From: VRUG01 sp965372745 | GTDB lineage: Bacteria > Planctomycetota > Phycisphaerae > Sedimentisphaerales > Anaerobacaceae | DNA: 64,000 bases | Assembly (NCBI GenBank): GCA_965372745.1 | Contig: CBDVDM010000002.1 | Span: forward strand, 62,001 to 126,000 | Reading direction: 5' to 3' | Shown here: in pieces, positions 9,211 through 17,353 of the stretch | Layout of the letters: each line of letters starts with the position of its first letter | Position numbering within the stretch: position 1 is the stretch's first letter | Notes under the pieces: model-generated | The model's input: only the letters and a program-made list of their open reading frames with translations | Database searches by the model: none | What the model was told of the DNA's origin: nothing | Program-made: the position numbers and the translations under genes

Positions 9211-9828
9211 ATGGAGAATACATTTAATCATCAAACTCAAAGGCTTGTAACGCTTGCAAAAAGTGGCGATGAGCATGCCTTAGAGCAACTTTGCCAGACT
9301 CACGGTGAACAAGTCAGGCGGATAATCAGAATGCGTATGGGTCCTGAATTACGCTCTAAAATGGAATCTATGGATTTAGTTCAGGATGCCTTTATTTCTG
9401 CCTTAAGGAGTCTGGATAACTTTACATATAAAAATGAAGGAGATTTCCTACGCTGGATCTCAAAAATAGCTGAGAATAGAATCCGTGACAATGTTGACAA
9501 AATACACGCAAACAAACGTGACATTCGCAAAGAAAAACCTCTTATAACCAATAGAACAAATACTCAAAATACATTTGTTGGAGTTAATAGCCCTATCGAT
9601 GCTACTACACCGAGCTTAATAATATCAAAACGAGAGGACTTAAATAAGCTTGAGAAGGCAATGGACAAGTTAAAGTCTGAGGACAAAGAAGTAATTAAAC
9701 TAACTAAAATCGATGGGCTTTCTTGTAAACAAGTAGCGGAAAAAATGGGAAAGACTACTGATGCAACAAGGATGCTACTTTCAAGGGCAATTATGGCATT
9801 AGGCAAGAGTTTTGAGAATATAGAATGA
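9211..9828 (+). CDS. ECF-type RNA polymerase sigma factor
   Basis: 205 residues. Region 2 is seen in LRSKMESMDLVQDAFISALR and FLRWISKIAENRIRDN; region 4 in EVIKLTKIDGLSCKQVAEKM with a helix-turn-helix and TTDATRMLLSRAIMAL. The KMESMDLVQ and EGDFLRWIS forms are those of the ECF groups abundant in planctomycetes, where the sigma factor is typically encoded next to a Ser/Thr kinase instead of a classical anti-sigma factor. The stop codon overlaps the kinase start by four bases (ATGA), so the two are translationally coupled. Inference: the kinase controls this sigma factor by phosphorylation or binding. The start is preceded by a GCGGG stretch. Confidence 0.92.
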   Translation: MENTFNHQTQRLVTLAKSGDEHALEQLCQTHGEQVRRIIRMRMGPELRSKMESMDLVQDAFISALRSLDNFTYKNEGDFLRWISKIAENRIRDNVDKIHANKRDIRKEKPLITNRTNTQNTFVGVNSPIDATTPSLIISKREDLNKLEKAMDKLKSEDKEVIKLTKIDGLSCKQVAEKMGKTTDATRMLLSRAIMALGKSFENIE

Positions 9829-12245
9829 CAAAATCTGAAAACAATTCAGAGAACATTATCGAACAGGCTGTCCAGCAGTTTGTTGAAGCTCAACTCCAAG
9901 GTCAAAAACCTAATATTGATGAGTTTGTCAAGCAATACCCTGAGTTTGAAAGTCAAATAAGGCTGAGACTCCAGAACTTAGACGAAATCGACAGCCTATT
10001 CGATTGCCTTATGCAGGCAGATGACAGTAACTTTGGCGATGCAATAAATGAACACAATCTTGTTGGACAAGAATTTGGTGAAAACAAAGAAAATATTGTC
10101 CCAACGGTAGTCGACTTCGAAGACTTAATACCCGGTACAACCTACAATTTGAATGATAGCTTTACAGCTTCAGGTGTTCAAATAACCGGTGAGGAGTTCT
10201 TCTATTACGGTGGTAGCTCAGCAGCGGAAGGTTTTGCCAGAGTAGAAAACATCGGTGTGTCCGGAGGCACAAACAACGAACTGGCTATTCATAATCTTAA
10301 TCTCAATTTTGATTTCGGAACTACCCTTGGTGGTCTTACGCTCCAATATGGTGAGTTTGGTGGTAATATCAATGTCGAAATAAATGGTGACCTGATAAAT
10401 GTTGATAATTTCGCTGATATCCCCAAAACTGTTGGCGGGACTATTGTTTCAACACTAGATGAGGGTATTCCAGGAAAAAGCAGCGGAGCTATGTTTATAG
10501 TCGGCAAGATTAATTCATTTAAAATTGGTGGCCAAGAATTATGGATTGACAATATAGTACCCTCTATTGCTCCAAATCAACAATCACCAACTATACCAAA
10601 GTTCAAAATATTAAGGCAGATAGGCCAAGGTGGGATGGGGGCAGTGTTTCTTGCTAAACAAATTTCTCTTAACAGATATGTAGCTCTTAAAATCATCAGT
10701 GATGTTAGTAAAACGCAAAATAAAAGCTTGGAAAGATTCAAACGTGAAGCCAAAATAATGGCAAAGATATCTCATCCTAATATCGTACCTATCTATGAAG
10801 TTGGTCAGCAGGGACCTTATTCATATTTCGCAATGGAGTATGTTGAAGGAGTTTCTTTAGATAAGATTTTACAAAGTATTCGCAACGTACCTTCAAATGA
10901 GAAAGCAAGCGGTGTTATGCATAAATGCCTTGAATCCCAAGCAGGTATTTATGATAAAAGTTTTTTAAATGATGAAAGCTCCAAAGGTGCAGAAATCGAC
11001 ACGGAGTATATTTTTGAAATAAGTAAAATAATTATTGGTATAGCTTCCGCTTTAGGTTATGCACATAAAAAAGGAATCTTGCATCGTGATGTCAAACCAT
11101 CCAATATTCTCATCGCCTCTGATGGGACAGCAAAACTTGTAGATTTCGGCTTGGCAAAGGCTGAAACTCAGCAAACAATAACACTTACAGGGGAATTCTT
11201 TGGCACACCCAATTATGTTTCACCTGAACAGATTCGCAAACCAGAAATAGTTGACCATAGAAGTGATGTCTATTCACTGGCAGCGACTTACTATGAATGT
11301 TTGACTTTACATCTGCCATTCGAGGGCAATACTGTAAATGAAACCTTGGCAGGAATACTTTCTCATGATGTGACCCCTCCGAAAAAACATTCGCCAAGGC
11401 TTTCTACTGATTTTAATACGGTCTTACTGCATGCTCTTGAAAAATCCCCTGAAGACAGATACCAAACTGTCGCTGAGTTCGCTGCTGATATTGGGAATGT
11501 ACTGGATTTCAAACCTATCAAAGCAAAAAGGTCAAGCATTACACAAAGAACATATAAAACATTGCGTAGAAATCCATTAAAAGTCGTAGCGGTTGGCGTT
11601 ATTTTATTGTTAGTTGTTTTAGGCGTTATACTTAGCTCCATTTATATCCAAAAAAGAAATTGGGATATTTCAAGAGAGTTTTATACATCAGGTATACGTA
11701 GGTATGAATTGAACGATCTACCAGGGGCAATAAAGTTTTTTGAAAAAGCTGTCAAGATAAATCCTAACTTTGCAGAGTCTTATTACAATATTGGAGAATG
11801 TTATTATTCTCTAAAGAAATACAACGAAGCAATTGAAGCATACAATAATGCAATCTCAATTGACCCCGATCATGCAGCTTCTTATTGGGGTCTAGGGTTG
11901 AGTTATTATGAGTTAGAAGACTTTAAAGAGGCTGTTGATAGTTATAAAAACTCAATAAAGATCGATTCAAATAACATAGAAACACATTTAGGTTTAGGGG
12001 ATTCCTATTTGGGTTTAAATTTGTATGAAGAGGCTATACACTCCTACAGACAGATTTGTAAATTTACTGATTACAAAGACCACAGTTATATTGCACTTTT
12101 AGCTGTTGTTTATGCTAAGGCTGGGAATTTTGAGGAGGCAATTAAGTGCCAGAAAGAGGCTATTGACTTGGCTGATGATGAAACAAAAACCGAATATAAA
12201 AAACGCCTTGAGGCATATGAGGCTCATAAACATTGGCGTGAGTAG
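9825..12245 (+). CDS. Membrane Ser/Thr protein kinase with inserted beta-rich domain and extracytoplasmic TPRs
   Basis: 806 residues. Residues 1-70 form a helical segment (IDEFVKQYPE, LQNLDEIDSLFD) that commonly precedes planctomycete kinases. Residues about 94-246 are an unusual beta-rich insert (see findings). The kinase domain spans about 260-570: GQGGMGAVFLAK glycine loop, VALK lysine at 289, HRDVKPSN at 420, DFG at 440, TPNYVSPEQ activation segment. A transmembrane helix follows at about 586-610 (VVAVGVILLLVVLGVILSS), then at least four TPR units (AIKFFEKAVKINPNFAESYY, AIEAYNNAISIDPDHAASYW and so on), predicted outside the membrane. All catalytic residues are present. It is coupled to the upstream ECF sigma factor, so it is a likely input for that regulator. 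Confidence 0.93.
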   Translation: MTKSENNSENIIEQAVQQFVEAQLQGQKPNIDEFVKQYPEFESQIRLRLQNLDEIDSLFDCLMQADDSNFGDAINEHNLVGQEFGENKENIVPTVVDFEDLIPGTTYNLNDSFTASGVQITGEEFFYYGGSSAAEGFARVENIGVSGGTNNELAIHNLNLNFDFGTTLGGLTLQYGEFGGNINVEINGDLINVDNFADIPKTVGGTIVSTLDEGIPGKSSGAMFIVGKINSFKIGGQELWIDNIVPSIAPNQQSPTIPKFKILRQIGQGGMGAVFLAKQISLNRYVALKIISDVSKTQNKSLERFKREAKIMAKISHPNIVPIYEVGQQGPYSYFAMEYVEGVSLDKILQSIRNVPSNEKASGVMHKCLESQAGIYDKSFLNDESSKGAEIDTEYIFEISKIIIGIASALGYAHKKGILHRDVKPSNILIASDGTAKLVDFGLAKAETQQTITLTGEFFGTPNYVSPEQIRKPEIVDHRSDVYSLAATYYECLTLHLPFEGNTVNETLAGILSHDVTPPKKHSPRLSTDFNTVLLHALEKSPEDRYQTVAEFAADIGNVLDFKPIKAKRSSITQRTYKTLRRNPLKVVAVGVILLLVVLGVILSSIYIQKRNWDISREFYTSGIRRYELNDLPGAIKFFEKAVKINPNFAESYYNIGECYYSLKKYNEAIEAYNNAISIDPDHAASYWGLGLSYYELEDFKEAVDSYKNSIKIDSNNIETHLGLGDSYLGLNLYEEAIHSYRQICKFTDYKDHSYIALLAVVYAKAGNFEEAIKCQKEAIDLADDETKTEYKKRLEAYEAHKHWRE

Positions 12246-12374
12246 CTTCTTGTTATGAAGTTAGATAAAATATAGCATAAATAAAATTATAAATTGAATA
12301 TTCGATATGGACAAGGGAAATCCGGTAGCGAAACAACAGTCGAGTTTTGCGGGGGGTAAAACATTTAGAAATTC

Positions 12375-12520
12375 CCCTGCCGCAAGCAGCAGGGCTAAAC
12401 GATATAAAGATTCTTCGTTCCACTCAGAATGACACCACATAAAACCCTGCGACGTGGTCACAGGGCACAGCATTGCCCCAGCCACTCCTTCGACAAGCTC
12501 AGGACAGGCGGTGCTGGGGC
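12375..12520. repeat. Cluster of four small hairpin repeats upstream of proA
   Basis: The 372 bases between the kinase and proA carry no convincing gene but hold four back-to-back hairpins. They are CCCTGC/GCAGGG (12375-12394), ATTCT/AGAAT around TTCGTTCCACTC (12410-12430), CCCTG/CAGGG (12445-12465), and GCCCCAGC/GCTGGGGC (12475-12520). The last encloses CCTTCGACAAGCTCAGG. Two hairpins are followed by the same GGGCTAAACGATA tail. The reading frame of proA is open upstream through this block, but the block is non-coding in character. Confidence 0.75.
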
Positions 12521-12617
12521 TAAACGATACAGAATAAAACGCCATGTGAAACCCTTGATTGTTGGGATTCGATTATTTATAATCTCGTTTTTGGCAATTG
12601 CGATTGGAAGGTTTTTT

Positions 12618-13913
12618 ATGAGTGTTGCAGAGATAGCAGCGAAGGCTAAAAAGGCGTCTGTAGAGCTGGCGGCGGTTAAGGCGGATATCAAAAATGCGGC
12701 ATTGGTAGAGATAGCGGAAGCTTTACAGGCCAAAGCGGATGCGATTATAGCAGCTAACCAGAGGGATTTGCAGCAGGCTAAGAAGGATAATCTGGCGGGG
12801 CCTTTATTGAAACGGCTGAAATTCGATAAGGGTAAAATAGATGCGGTTTGCGCTGGAATCGAGAGTTTGATTGGTCTGGAAGAGCCGGTAGGAAAGACGT
12901 TGAAGGCTACGGAGCTTGATAAAGGGTTGGAGCTTTATAAAGTCAGTTGTCCTGTCGGTGTGATTGGAGTGATATTCGAGTCGAGGCCTGATGCGCTTGT
13001 GCAGATATCGACGCTTTGTCTGAAGAGCGGTAATGCGGTTTTGCTGAAAGGCGGCAGTGAGGCGGCGAATACGAATAAGATACTTGCTGAGATTATTATT
13101 GAGGCAAGCGAAAGGGCGGGGCTGCCCGGCGGGTGGCTTGGATTGTTGGAGACGCGGGAGGATGTTGCGGCGATACTCGGTCTGGATGATTATGTTGATT
13201 TGATAGTGCCTCGCGGAAGTAACGAGTTTGTGCGGCATATAATGAATAATACCAATATTGCGGTATTAGGTCACGCTGATGGGATATGTCATGTGTATGT
13301 GGAATCGCAGGCTGACATTGAAATGGCGGTGCGGATAGCGGTCGATTCGAAATGTCAGTATGTTGCGGTTTGCAATGCAGCGGAGACATTACTTGTCGAT
13401 GAGAAAATCGCTCAGCAGTTTTTGCCAAAATTGAAGGTTGAACTTGATAAACAGAATGTCGAGATTCGCGGGTGTGAGAAGACGGCGGCGATTATCGATG
13501 TTAAACCGGCAAATGAGAGCGACTGGAAAACCGAATATCTTGATTATATTCTGTCGATAAAGGTAGTAAGTGGTATTGACGAGGCGATAGAGCATATAAA
13601 TAAGTATGGCTCGGGACATACCGATGCGATAGTGACAAACAATAAGGAAAAAGCGGCGATGTTTATGGATTTGGTGGATTCTGCGGATGTGTTTGTCAAT
13701 TGCAGTACGCGGTTTAGTGACGGGTTCAGGTATGGCCTGGGAGCTGAGGTCGGAGTCAGTACAAATAAGATTCATGCCCGTGGGCCGGTGGGCTTAGAGG
13801 GGCTTCTAATATATAAATGGAAATTGATTGGCAGTGGGCAGATAGTTGCCGATTATAGCGATGACGGAAAGAAATTTACGCACAGAAAAATTGATAAGGG
13901 ATTCGAGATTTGA
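12618..13913 (+). CDS. proA: Gamma-glutamyl phosphate reductase
   Basis: 431 residues from the ATG at 12618, chosen because GGAAGG lies seven bases upstream and because the 63 extra codons upstream run through hairpin repeats. It catalyses the NADPH-dependent reduction of glutamyl-5-phosphate to glutamate-5-semialdehyde, the second step of proline synthesis in the cytoplasm. Aldehyde-dehydrogenase-fold motifs include VIFESRPDALVQI, LKGGSEA, LIVPRGSNEFV, and the catalytic-cysteine region CQYVAVCNAAETLL. The end GLGAEVGVSTNKIHARGPVGLEGL is diagnostic for ProA. It overlaps the next gene, proB, by one base (TGATG); the order proA-proB is the reverse of that in enterobacteria. Confidence 0.96.
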   Translation: MSVAEIAAKAKKASVELAAVKADIKNAALVEIAEALQAKADAIIAANQRDLQQAKKDNLAGPLLKRLKFDKGKIDAVCAGIESLIGLEEPVGKTLKATELDKGLELYKVSCPVGVIGVIFESRPDALVQISTLCLKSGNAVLLKGGSEAANTNKILAEIIIEASERAGLPGGWLGLLETREDVAAILGLDDYVDLIVPRGSNEFVRHIMNNTNIAVLGHADGICHVYVESQADIEMAVRIAVDSKCQYVAVCNAAETLLVDEKIAQQFLPKLKVELDKQNVEIRGCEKTAAIIDVKPANESDWKTEYLDYILSIKVVSGIDEAIEHINKYGSGHTDAIVTNNKEKAAMFMDLVDSADVFVNCSTRFSDGFRYGLGAEVGVSTNKIHARGPVGLEGLLIYKWKLIGSGQIVADYSDDGKKFTHRKIDKGFEI

Positions 13914-15019
13914 TGCGGAATTTTGAGAATGTCAAAAAGGTCGTGGTAAAAATAGGCACAAACGTGCTGACCAGGAAAGGTACGGTCGAAATTGACGAGG
14001 CGTATATCAGGCGAATCGCAAGGCAGGTTGTCGGGCTGTTAAATAGCGGTAAGCAGGTTTTGCTTGTCAGTAGCGGTGCGATAGGTATGGGGGCTGGACA
14101 GATGGAACTTGGTGGGAAGGTGACAAATACAGAGATGTGCCAGGCATGCGCGGCGATTGGTCAGCCTTTACTGATGCAGGAGTATCGAAAGGCGTTTTTG
14201 AAACACTCTGTCAAGGTCGCACAGGTTCTGCTTACGACAGATGTTCTTAATAACCGCAAAAGCTATCTGAATCTGCGTAACTCGATTGAGACGCTGTTGA
14301 AACTCGGGGTGGTACCGATTATCAATGAAAATGACAGCGTAAGTACCGAAGAAATCGGGTCTGCGTTTGGTGACAATGATAAATTGAGCGCATTGGTAGC
14401 CAGTAAAATCGATGCCGACCTGCTGATAATACTGAGCGATATTGATGGGCTTTATAATAAAGACCCGCGAAAATTTAAAGACGCCAGCAGGATAAGCGAG
14501 GTGTATGAGATAACTCCGAGCATAGTAAAAACGGCAGGCGGCAAGGGAAGTAAACATGCCAAAGGCGGGATGAAAACCAAGATAGAGGCTGCGAAGATTG
14601 CGGCCAATGCTGGCTGTCGGATTGTTTTGGCCAATGGCCGAGAGAGAGATGTAATCGGTCGCATAATGGCGGGGGCGGATATTGGCACGGTGTTTATGCC
14701 TAAGCGAAAACTTAGTAATCGCAGCAGATGGATATTGAACAGCAGTGCAGCTGGCGTGATAAGTATTGATGATGGGGCGGTGAAGGCGGTACGCAGCCGC
14801 AAGAGTCTGCTGCCCAGCGGGATAACAGCGGTCAAGGGGAATTTCCAGGCTGGTGCGGTAGTGATGCTGAATGAAACAGCCAAGGCTGTGACGAATTTCA
14901 GCAGCAGTGAGTTGAAACAATTAGCGGGTAAGCACAGTACCCAGATAAAAAAGATATTAGGAGCCGGCCGACGAGACGTTGTGGCGATACCGGAAGACAT
15001 CGTGGTCATTGACTATTGA
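13913..15019 (+). CDS. proB: Glutamate 5-kinase with C-terminal PUA domain
   Basis: 368 residues from the ATG at 13913; a TTG one codon upstream is also in frame. It phosphorylates glutamate with ATP, the first and normally proline-inhibited step of proline synthesis. The amino-acid-kinase domain has VVKIGTNVLT at the start, LVSSGAIGMGAG, VPIINENDSVSTEEI, FGDNDKLSALVAS and LLIILSDIDGLYNKDPR, followed by GSKHAKGGMKTKIEAA. A PUA domain occupies about residues 275-358 (GVISIDDGAVKAVR, SLLPSGITAVKGNFQ). Its length is normal for the PUA-containing form. It is coupled to proA by overlapping stop and start codons, and a tRNA-Leu gene follows 45 bases later with its own promoter inside the end of proB. 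Confidence 0.96.
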   Translation: MRNFENVKKVVVKIGTNVLTRKGTVEIDEAYIRRIARQVVGLLNSGKQVLLVSSGAIGMGAGQMELGGKVTNTEMCQACAAIGQPLLMQEYRKAFLKHSVKVAQVLLTTDVLNNRKSYLNLRNSIETLLKLGVVPIINENDSVSTEEIGSAFGDNDKLSALVASKIDADLLIILSDIDGLYNKDPRKFKDASRISEVYEITPSIVKTAGGKGSKHAKGGMKTKIEAAKIAANAGCRIVLANGRERDVIGRIMAGADIGTVFMPKRKLSNRSRWILNSSAAGVISIDDGAVKAVRSRKSLLPSGITAVKGNFQAGAVVMLNETAKAVTNFSSSELKQLAGKHSTQIKKILGAGRRDVVAIPEDIVVIDY

Positions 15020-15044
15020 CAATTTACTATTTTCTATTTATTAT
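15016..15044 (+). promoter_or_regulatory. Promoter of tRNA-Leu
   Basis: A perfect TTGACA at 15016-15021 and TATTAT at 15039-15044 are separated by 17 bases. The -35 box overlaps the proB stop codon. The start point predicted near 15051 is about 14 bases before the tRNA. Confidence 0.7.
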
Positions 15045-15064
15045 TTTACAGTTGTTTCACACAA

Positions 15065-15148
15065 GCCGAAGTGGCGGAATTGGCAGACGCGCGGGATTCA
15101 AAATCCCGTCCTGGCGACAGGGTGTGGGTTCAATTCCCACCTTCGGCA
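15065..15148 (+). tRNA. tRNA-Leu, anticodon CAA
   Basis: It folds as a class II tRNA. The acceptor stem GCCGAAG pairs with CTTCGGC and is followed by discriminator A. The anticodon stem CGGGA/TCCCG encloses the loop TTCAAAA with anticodon CAA. There is a long variable arm (TCCTGGCGACAGGGT region) and a T-arm with GGTTCAATTCC. No CCA is encoded. Confidence 0.95.
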
Positions 15149-15236
15149 ATTGTCTCGTCGCTCGTATCTCGTGAAGCGTATCTCGTTGGAAGTTTAAAAT
15201 TTAAACCTGTCCTCGAGCAAAGCGAAGGAGTGCAAA

Positions 15237-15953
15237 GTGCAAAACCACAACTCATCAAACAATCTTAACCCGCAGCAAAAACCCAAATTAAAGGCAACTC
15301 TTTTGACATGCGCGGAGGGCAGGCTTTTATTGACAGGAGTGGCAATGGCGTTTATGTACACTTTATGGCTTGGGATGAAGTTGCTCTTTTCTCCGGAGGC
15401 TTCGCAGGTTCTCATTGGCATGACCGCAACACAAATCATGTTTGGACGAGCCGCTGGAATGGCATTTGGATATTCACTCGGACTTGGACACTCGACGGTC
15501 ATCACGGTATCAATGGTAATTGAAACAATACTCGTTCTTATTTTTTATCCGTTATTTGTCTTTAGCTGGCAGCATCTATTGACAATCAAATGGCTCAAGA
15601 ACATATTCGAACGCACCCGCAAGACCGCTGAAAGTCGTAAAGGCTTTGTAAAAAAATACGGTATCATGGGCCTCTTTGTTTTTGTCTGGTTTCCTTTCTG
15701 GATGACAGGCCCTGTAGTGGGATGTGTAATTGGTTTTCTGATTGGACTGCGCACCTGGGTCAACATGACGGCTGTACTGGCAGGGACCTATTTAGCGATA
15801 TTTGGGTGGGCATTTTTTCTTCGCCAAGTGCATGAACAGGTGGCCTCGTATAGTTCATACGCTGCAATGGTTCTGTTGGCACTTTTACTCATTATTATTA
15901 TTGCAGCGCATTTCCTGCACCGGAGCCGTTATCAAAACAAACACAAGATGTAA
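15237..15953 (+). CDS. Small multidrug-export family membrane protein
   Basis: 238 residues with about five to six hydrophobic helices. The best match from memory is the putative small multidrug export family (PF06695), a DedA-like membrane family: note FVKKYGIMGLFVFVWFPFWM followed by TGPVVGCVIGFLIGLRTW, the re-entrant-like helix with Gly/Pro and Arg. Transport has not been demonstrated for most members, so a flippase or transporter role is only likely. The start is GTG at 15237, with AGGAG seven bases upstream. That ribosome-binding site itself lies within a degenerate copy of the CTTCGACAAGCTCAGG-type repeat (15206-15229). The gene is single and not obviously linked to its neighbours. Confidence 0.72.
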   Translation: MQNHNSSNNLNPQQKPKLKATLLTCAEGRLLLTGVAMAFMYTLWLGMKLLFSPEASQVLIGMTATQIMFGRAAGMAFGYSLGLGHSTVITVSMVIETILVLIFYPLFVFSWQHLLTIKWLKNIFERTRKTAESRKGFVKKYGIMGLFVFVWFPFWMTGPVVGCVIGFLIGLRTWVNMTAVLAGTYLAIFGWAFFLRQVHEQVASYSSYAAMVLLALLLIIIIAAHFLHRSRYQNKHKM

Positions 15954-16038
15954 CTTGCCACTATTGCCTAAGGGCTTAGAGCATTTCAAGTTTGCCTGTC
16001 TTGTCGTCATTACGCCATAAACATGAACACTCAATCTT

Positions 16039-16134
16039 TCATTGCTCTAGTGCTTTTTTCTGTCTCACACTAAGAGTTCGCATAAATCTTTTTCTTTTTC
16101 GCTCAGCTTTTCTCTTTTGTTTAGCTCTACCCAT
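16039..16134 (-). CDS. 31-residue highly basic small protein
   Basis: It reads MGRAKQKRKAERKRKRFM then RTLSVRQKKALEQ and a TGA stop. About half of the residues are Lys or Arg. A good ribosome-binding site (AGGAG, seven bases before the ATG) makes it a credible gene despite its length. The composition suggests RNA or ribosome binding, but I do not recognise a family. It lies downstream of nifS on the same strand, 58 bases after the nifS stop, so it may be the last gene of the sulfur/Fe-S operon. No other feature explains this interval. Confidence 0.6.
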   Translation of the reverse strand: MGRAKQKRKAERKRKRFMRTLSVRQKKALEQ

Positions 16135-16192
16135 TTTTACTCCTGACTAAATTTTTGTATTCAATATAACGTTCAAAATCATAATCTATTTT

Positions 16193-17350
16193 TCATTTTT
16201 TCACAAACGGTGAAAGTTCGCGGAGGCGGTTAATTACAGGGGGGATTTTTTCAATTGCGAAATCAACTTCCTGTTCGGTGTTGTAGCAGGACAGGCTAAA
16301 CCGTATCGAGCCGTGAGCGGCGGTGAAGGGTATGCCCATTGCACGCAGGACATGTGACGGTTCGAGTGAACCTGAGGTGCAGGCAGAACCCGAAGAGGCG
16401 CAAATGCCGAATTTATCGAGCATGAGCAGAATGGATTCGCCCTCGATGTATTCGAAGCTGATATTGCTGGTATTTGGAAGGCGGTTTTCAACGTCGCCGT
16501 TGACCATGCAGTCGGGGCAGATCTTCAGGATTGCGGTTTCGAGTTTGTCACGCAGGGCTTTTACGCGGTTGTTTTCGTCTTCTATATTCCGGGCGGCAAG
16601 TTCGCAGGCTTTTCCCAAGCCTGCAATTCCGGGGACATTTTCAGTGCCGGCGCGACGGCCTGACTCCTGGTGGCCTCCCTGCATGAATGGGGCAAGGCGA
16701 GTTCCTTTTTTGACATAGAGAGCGCCGATGCCTTTCGGGGCATGGAGTTTGTGGCCTGAAAGACTTAGCATATCTATCGGGCTGTCAGTGAGATTTAATG
16801 GTATTTTGCCGACGGCTTGTACGGCATCGGTGTGAAAGATGATGCCTTTATCTGTGACCATTTCAGCGATTTTCTTTAGGGGGAAGATAGTGCCGGTTTC
16901 ATTGTTGGCGTACATGATAGTGACAATGGCGGTGTCGTCATCGAGAGCATCTTCGAGCATGCCCAGGTCGAGCCGGCCTGTTTTATCGACACCTATTTCG
17001 ACGATTTCATAGCCTTGACTTTCGAGTTCTCTGCATGTGGCGAGAACGGCGGGGTGCTCGACGCGTGAGGTTATGATTTTTCTTTTGTCCGGCAATGTAG
17101 TGAGGGCGCTTTTTATTGCGGTGTTGTCGGATTCGGTGCCGCAGGAGGTAAAAATTATTTCGCCCGGGTTACATCCGAGCAGGTCGGCGACCTGCCGGCG
17201 TGCTTTTTTTATGTTATGGCCTACCTGTCCGCCAAAGGTGTGCATGCTTGAGGGATTGCCATAAAGGTCACAGAAAAAGGGCCTGATTTCCTCGGCAACT
17301 TCTTCGGCTACCTTTGTTGTTGCATTGTTGTCAAAATAGATGGTATCCAT
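16193..17350 (-). CDS. nifS: Cysteine desulfurase
   Basis: 385 residues. It is a PLP enzyme that takes sulfur from cysteine as a persulfide and hands it to the NifU scaffold. The start YFDNNATTKVAEEV is the class V aminotransferase signature. FTSCGTESDNTAI and DAVQAVGKIPL are conserved, the PLP lysine is in LSGHKLHAPKGIGALYV, and the persulfide cysteine is in CASSGSACTSGSLEPSHVLRA. The position right after a full-length nifU (3-base gap) and the length favour the NifS type over SufS or IscS. No nitrogenase genes are visible, so this is probably the general Fe-S system, as in other organisms with a housekeeping NIF-type pair. It is the penultimate or last gene of a six-gene operon. Confidence 0.95.
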   Translation of the reverse strand: MDTIYFDNNATTKVAEEVAEEIRPFFCDLYGNPSSMHTFGGQVGHNIKKARRQVADLLGCNPGEIIFTSCGTESDNTAIKSALTTLPDKRKIITSRVEHPAVLATCRELESQGYEIVEIGVDKTGRLDLGMLEDALDDDTAIVTIMYANNETGTIFPLKKIAEMVTDKGIIFHTDAVQAVGKIPLNLTDSPIDMLSLSGHKLHAPKGIGALYVKKGTRLAPFMQGGHQESGRRAGTENVPGIAGLGKACELAARNIEDENNRVKALRDKLETAILKICPDCMVNGDVENRLPNTSNISFEYIEGESILLMLDKFGICASSGSACTSGSLEPSHVLRAMGIPFTAAHGSIRFSLSCYNTEQEVDFAIEKIPPVINRLRELSPFVKK

Positions 17351-17353
17351 TTT

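Noticed and set aside
14168..15009. Two minus-strand open frames of 185-250 codons
   Set aside because: Antisense to proB, whose motifs are complete in the plus frame.
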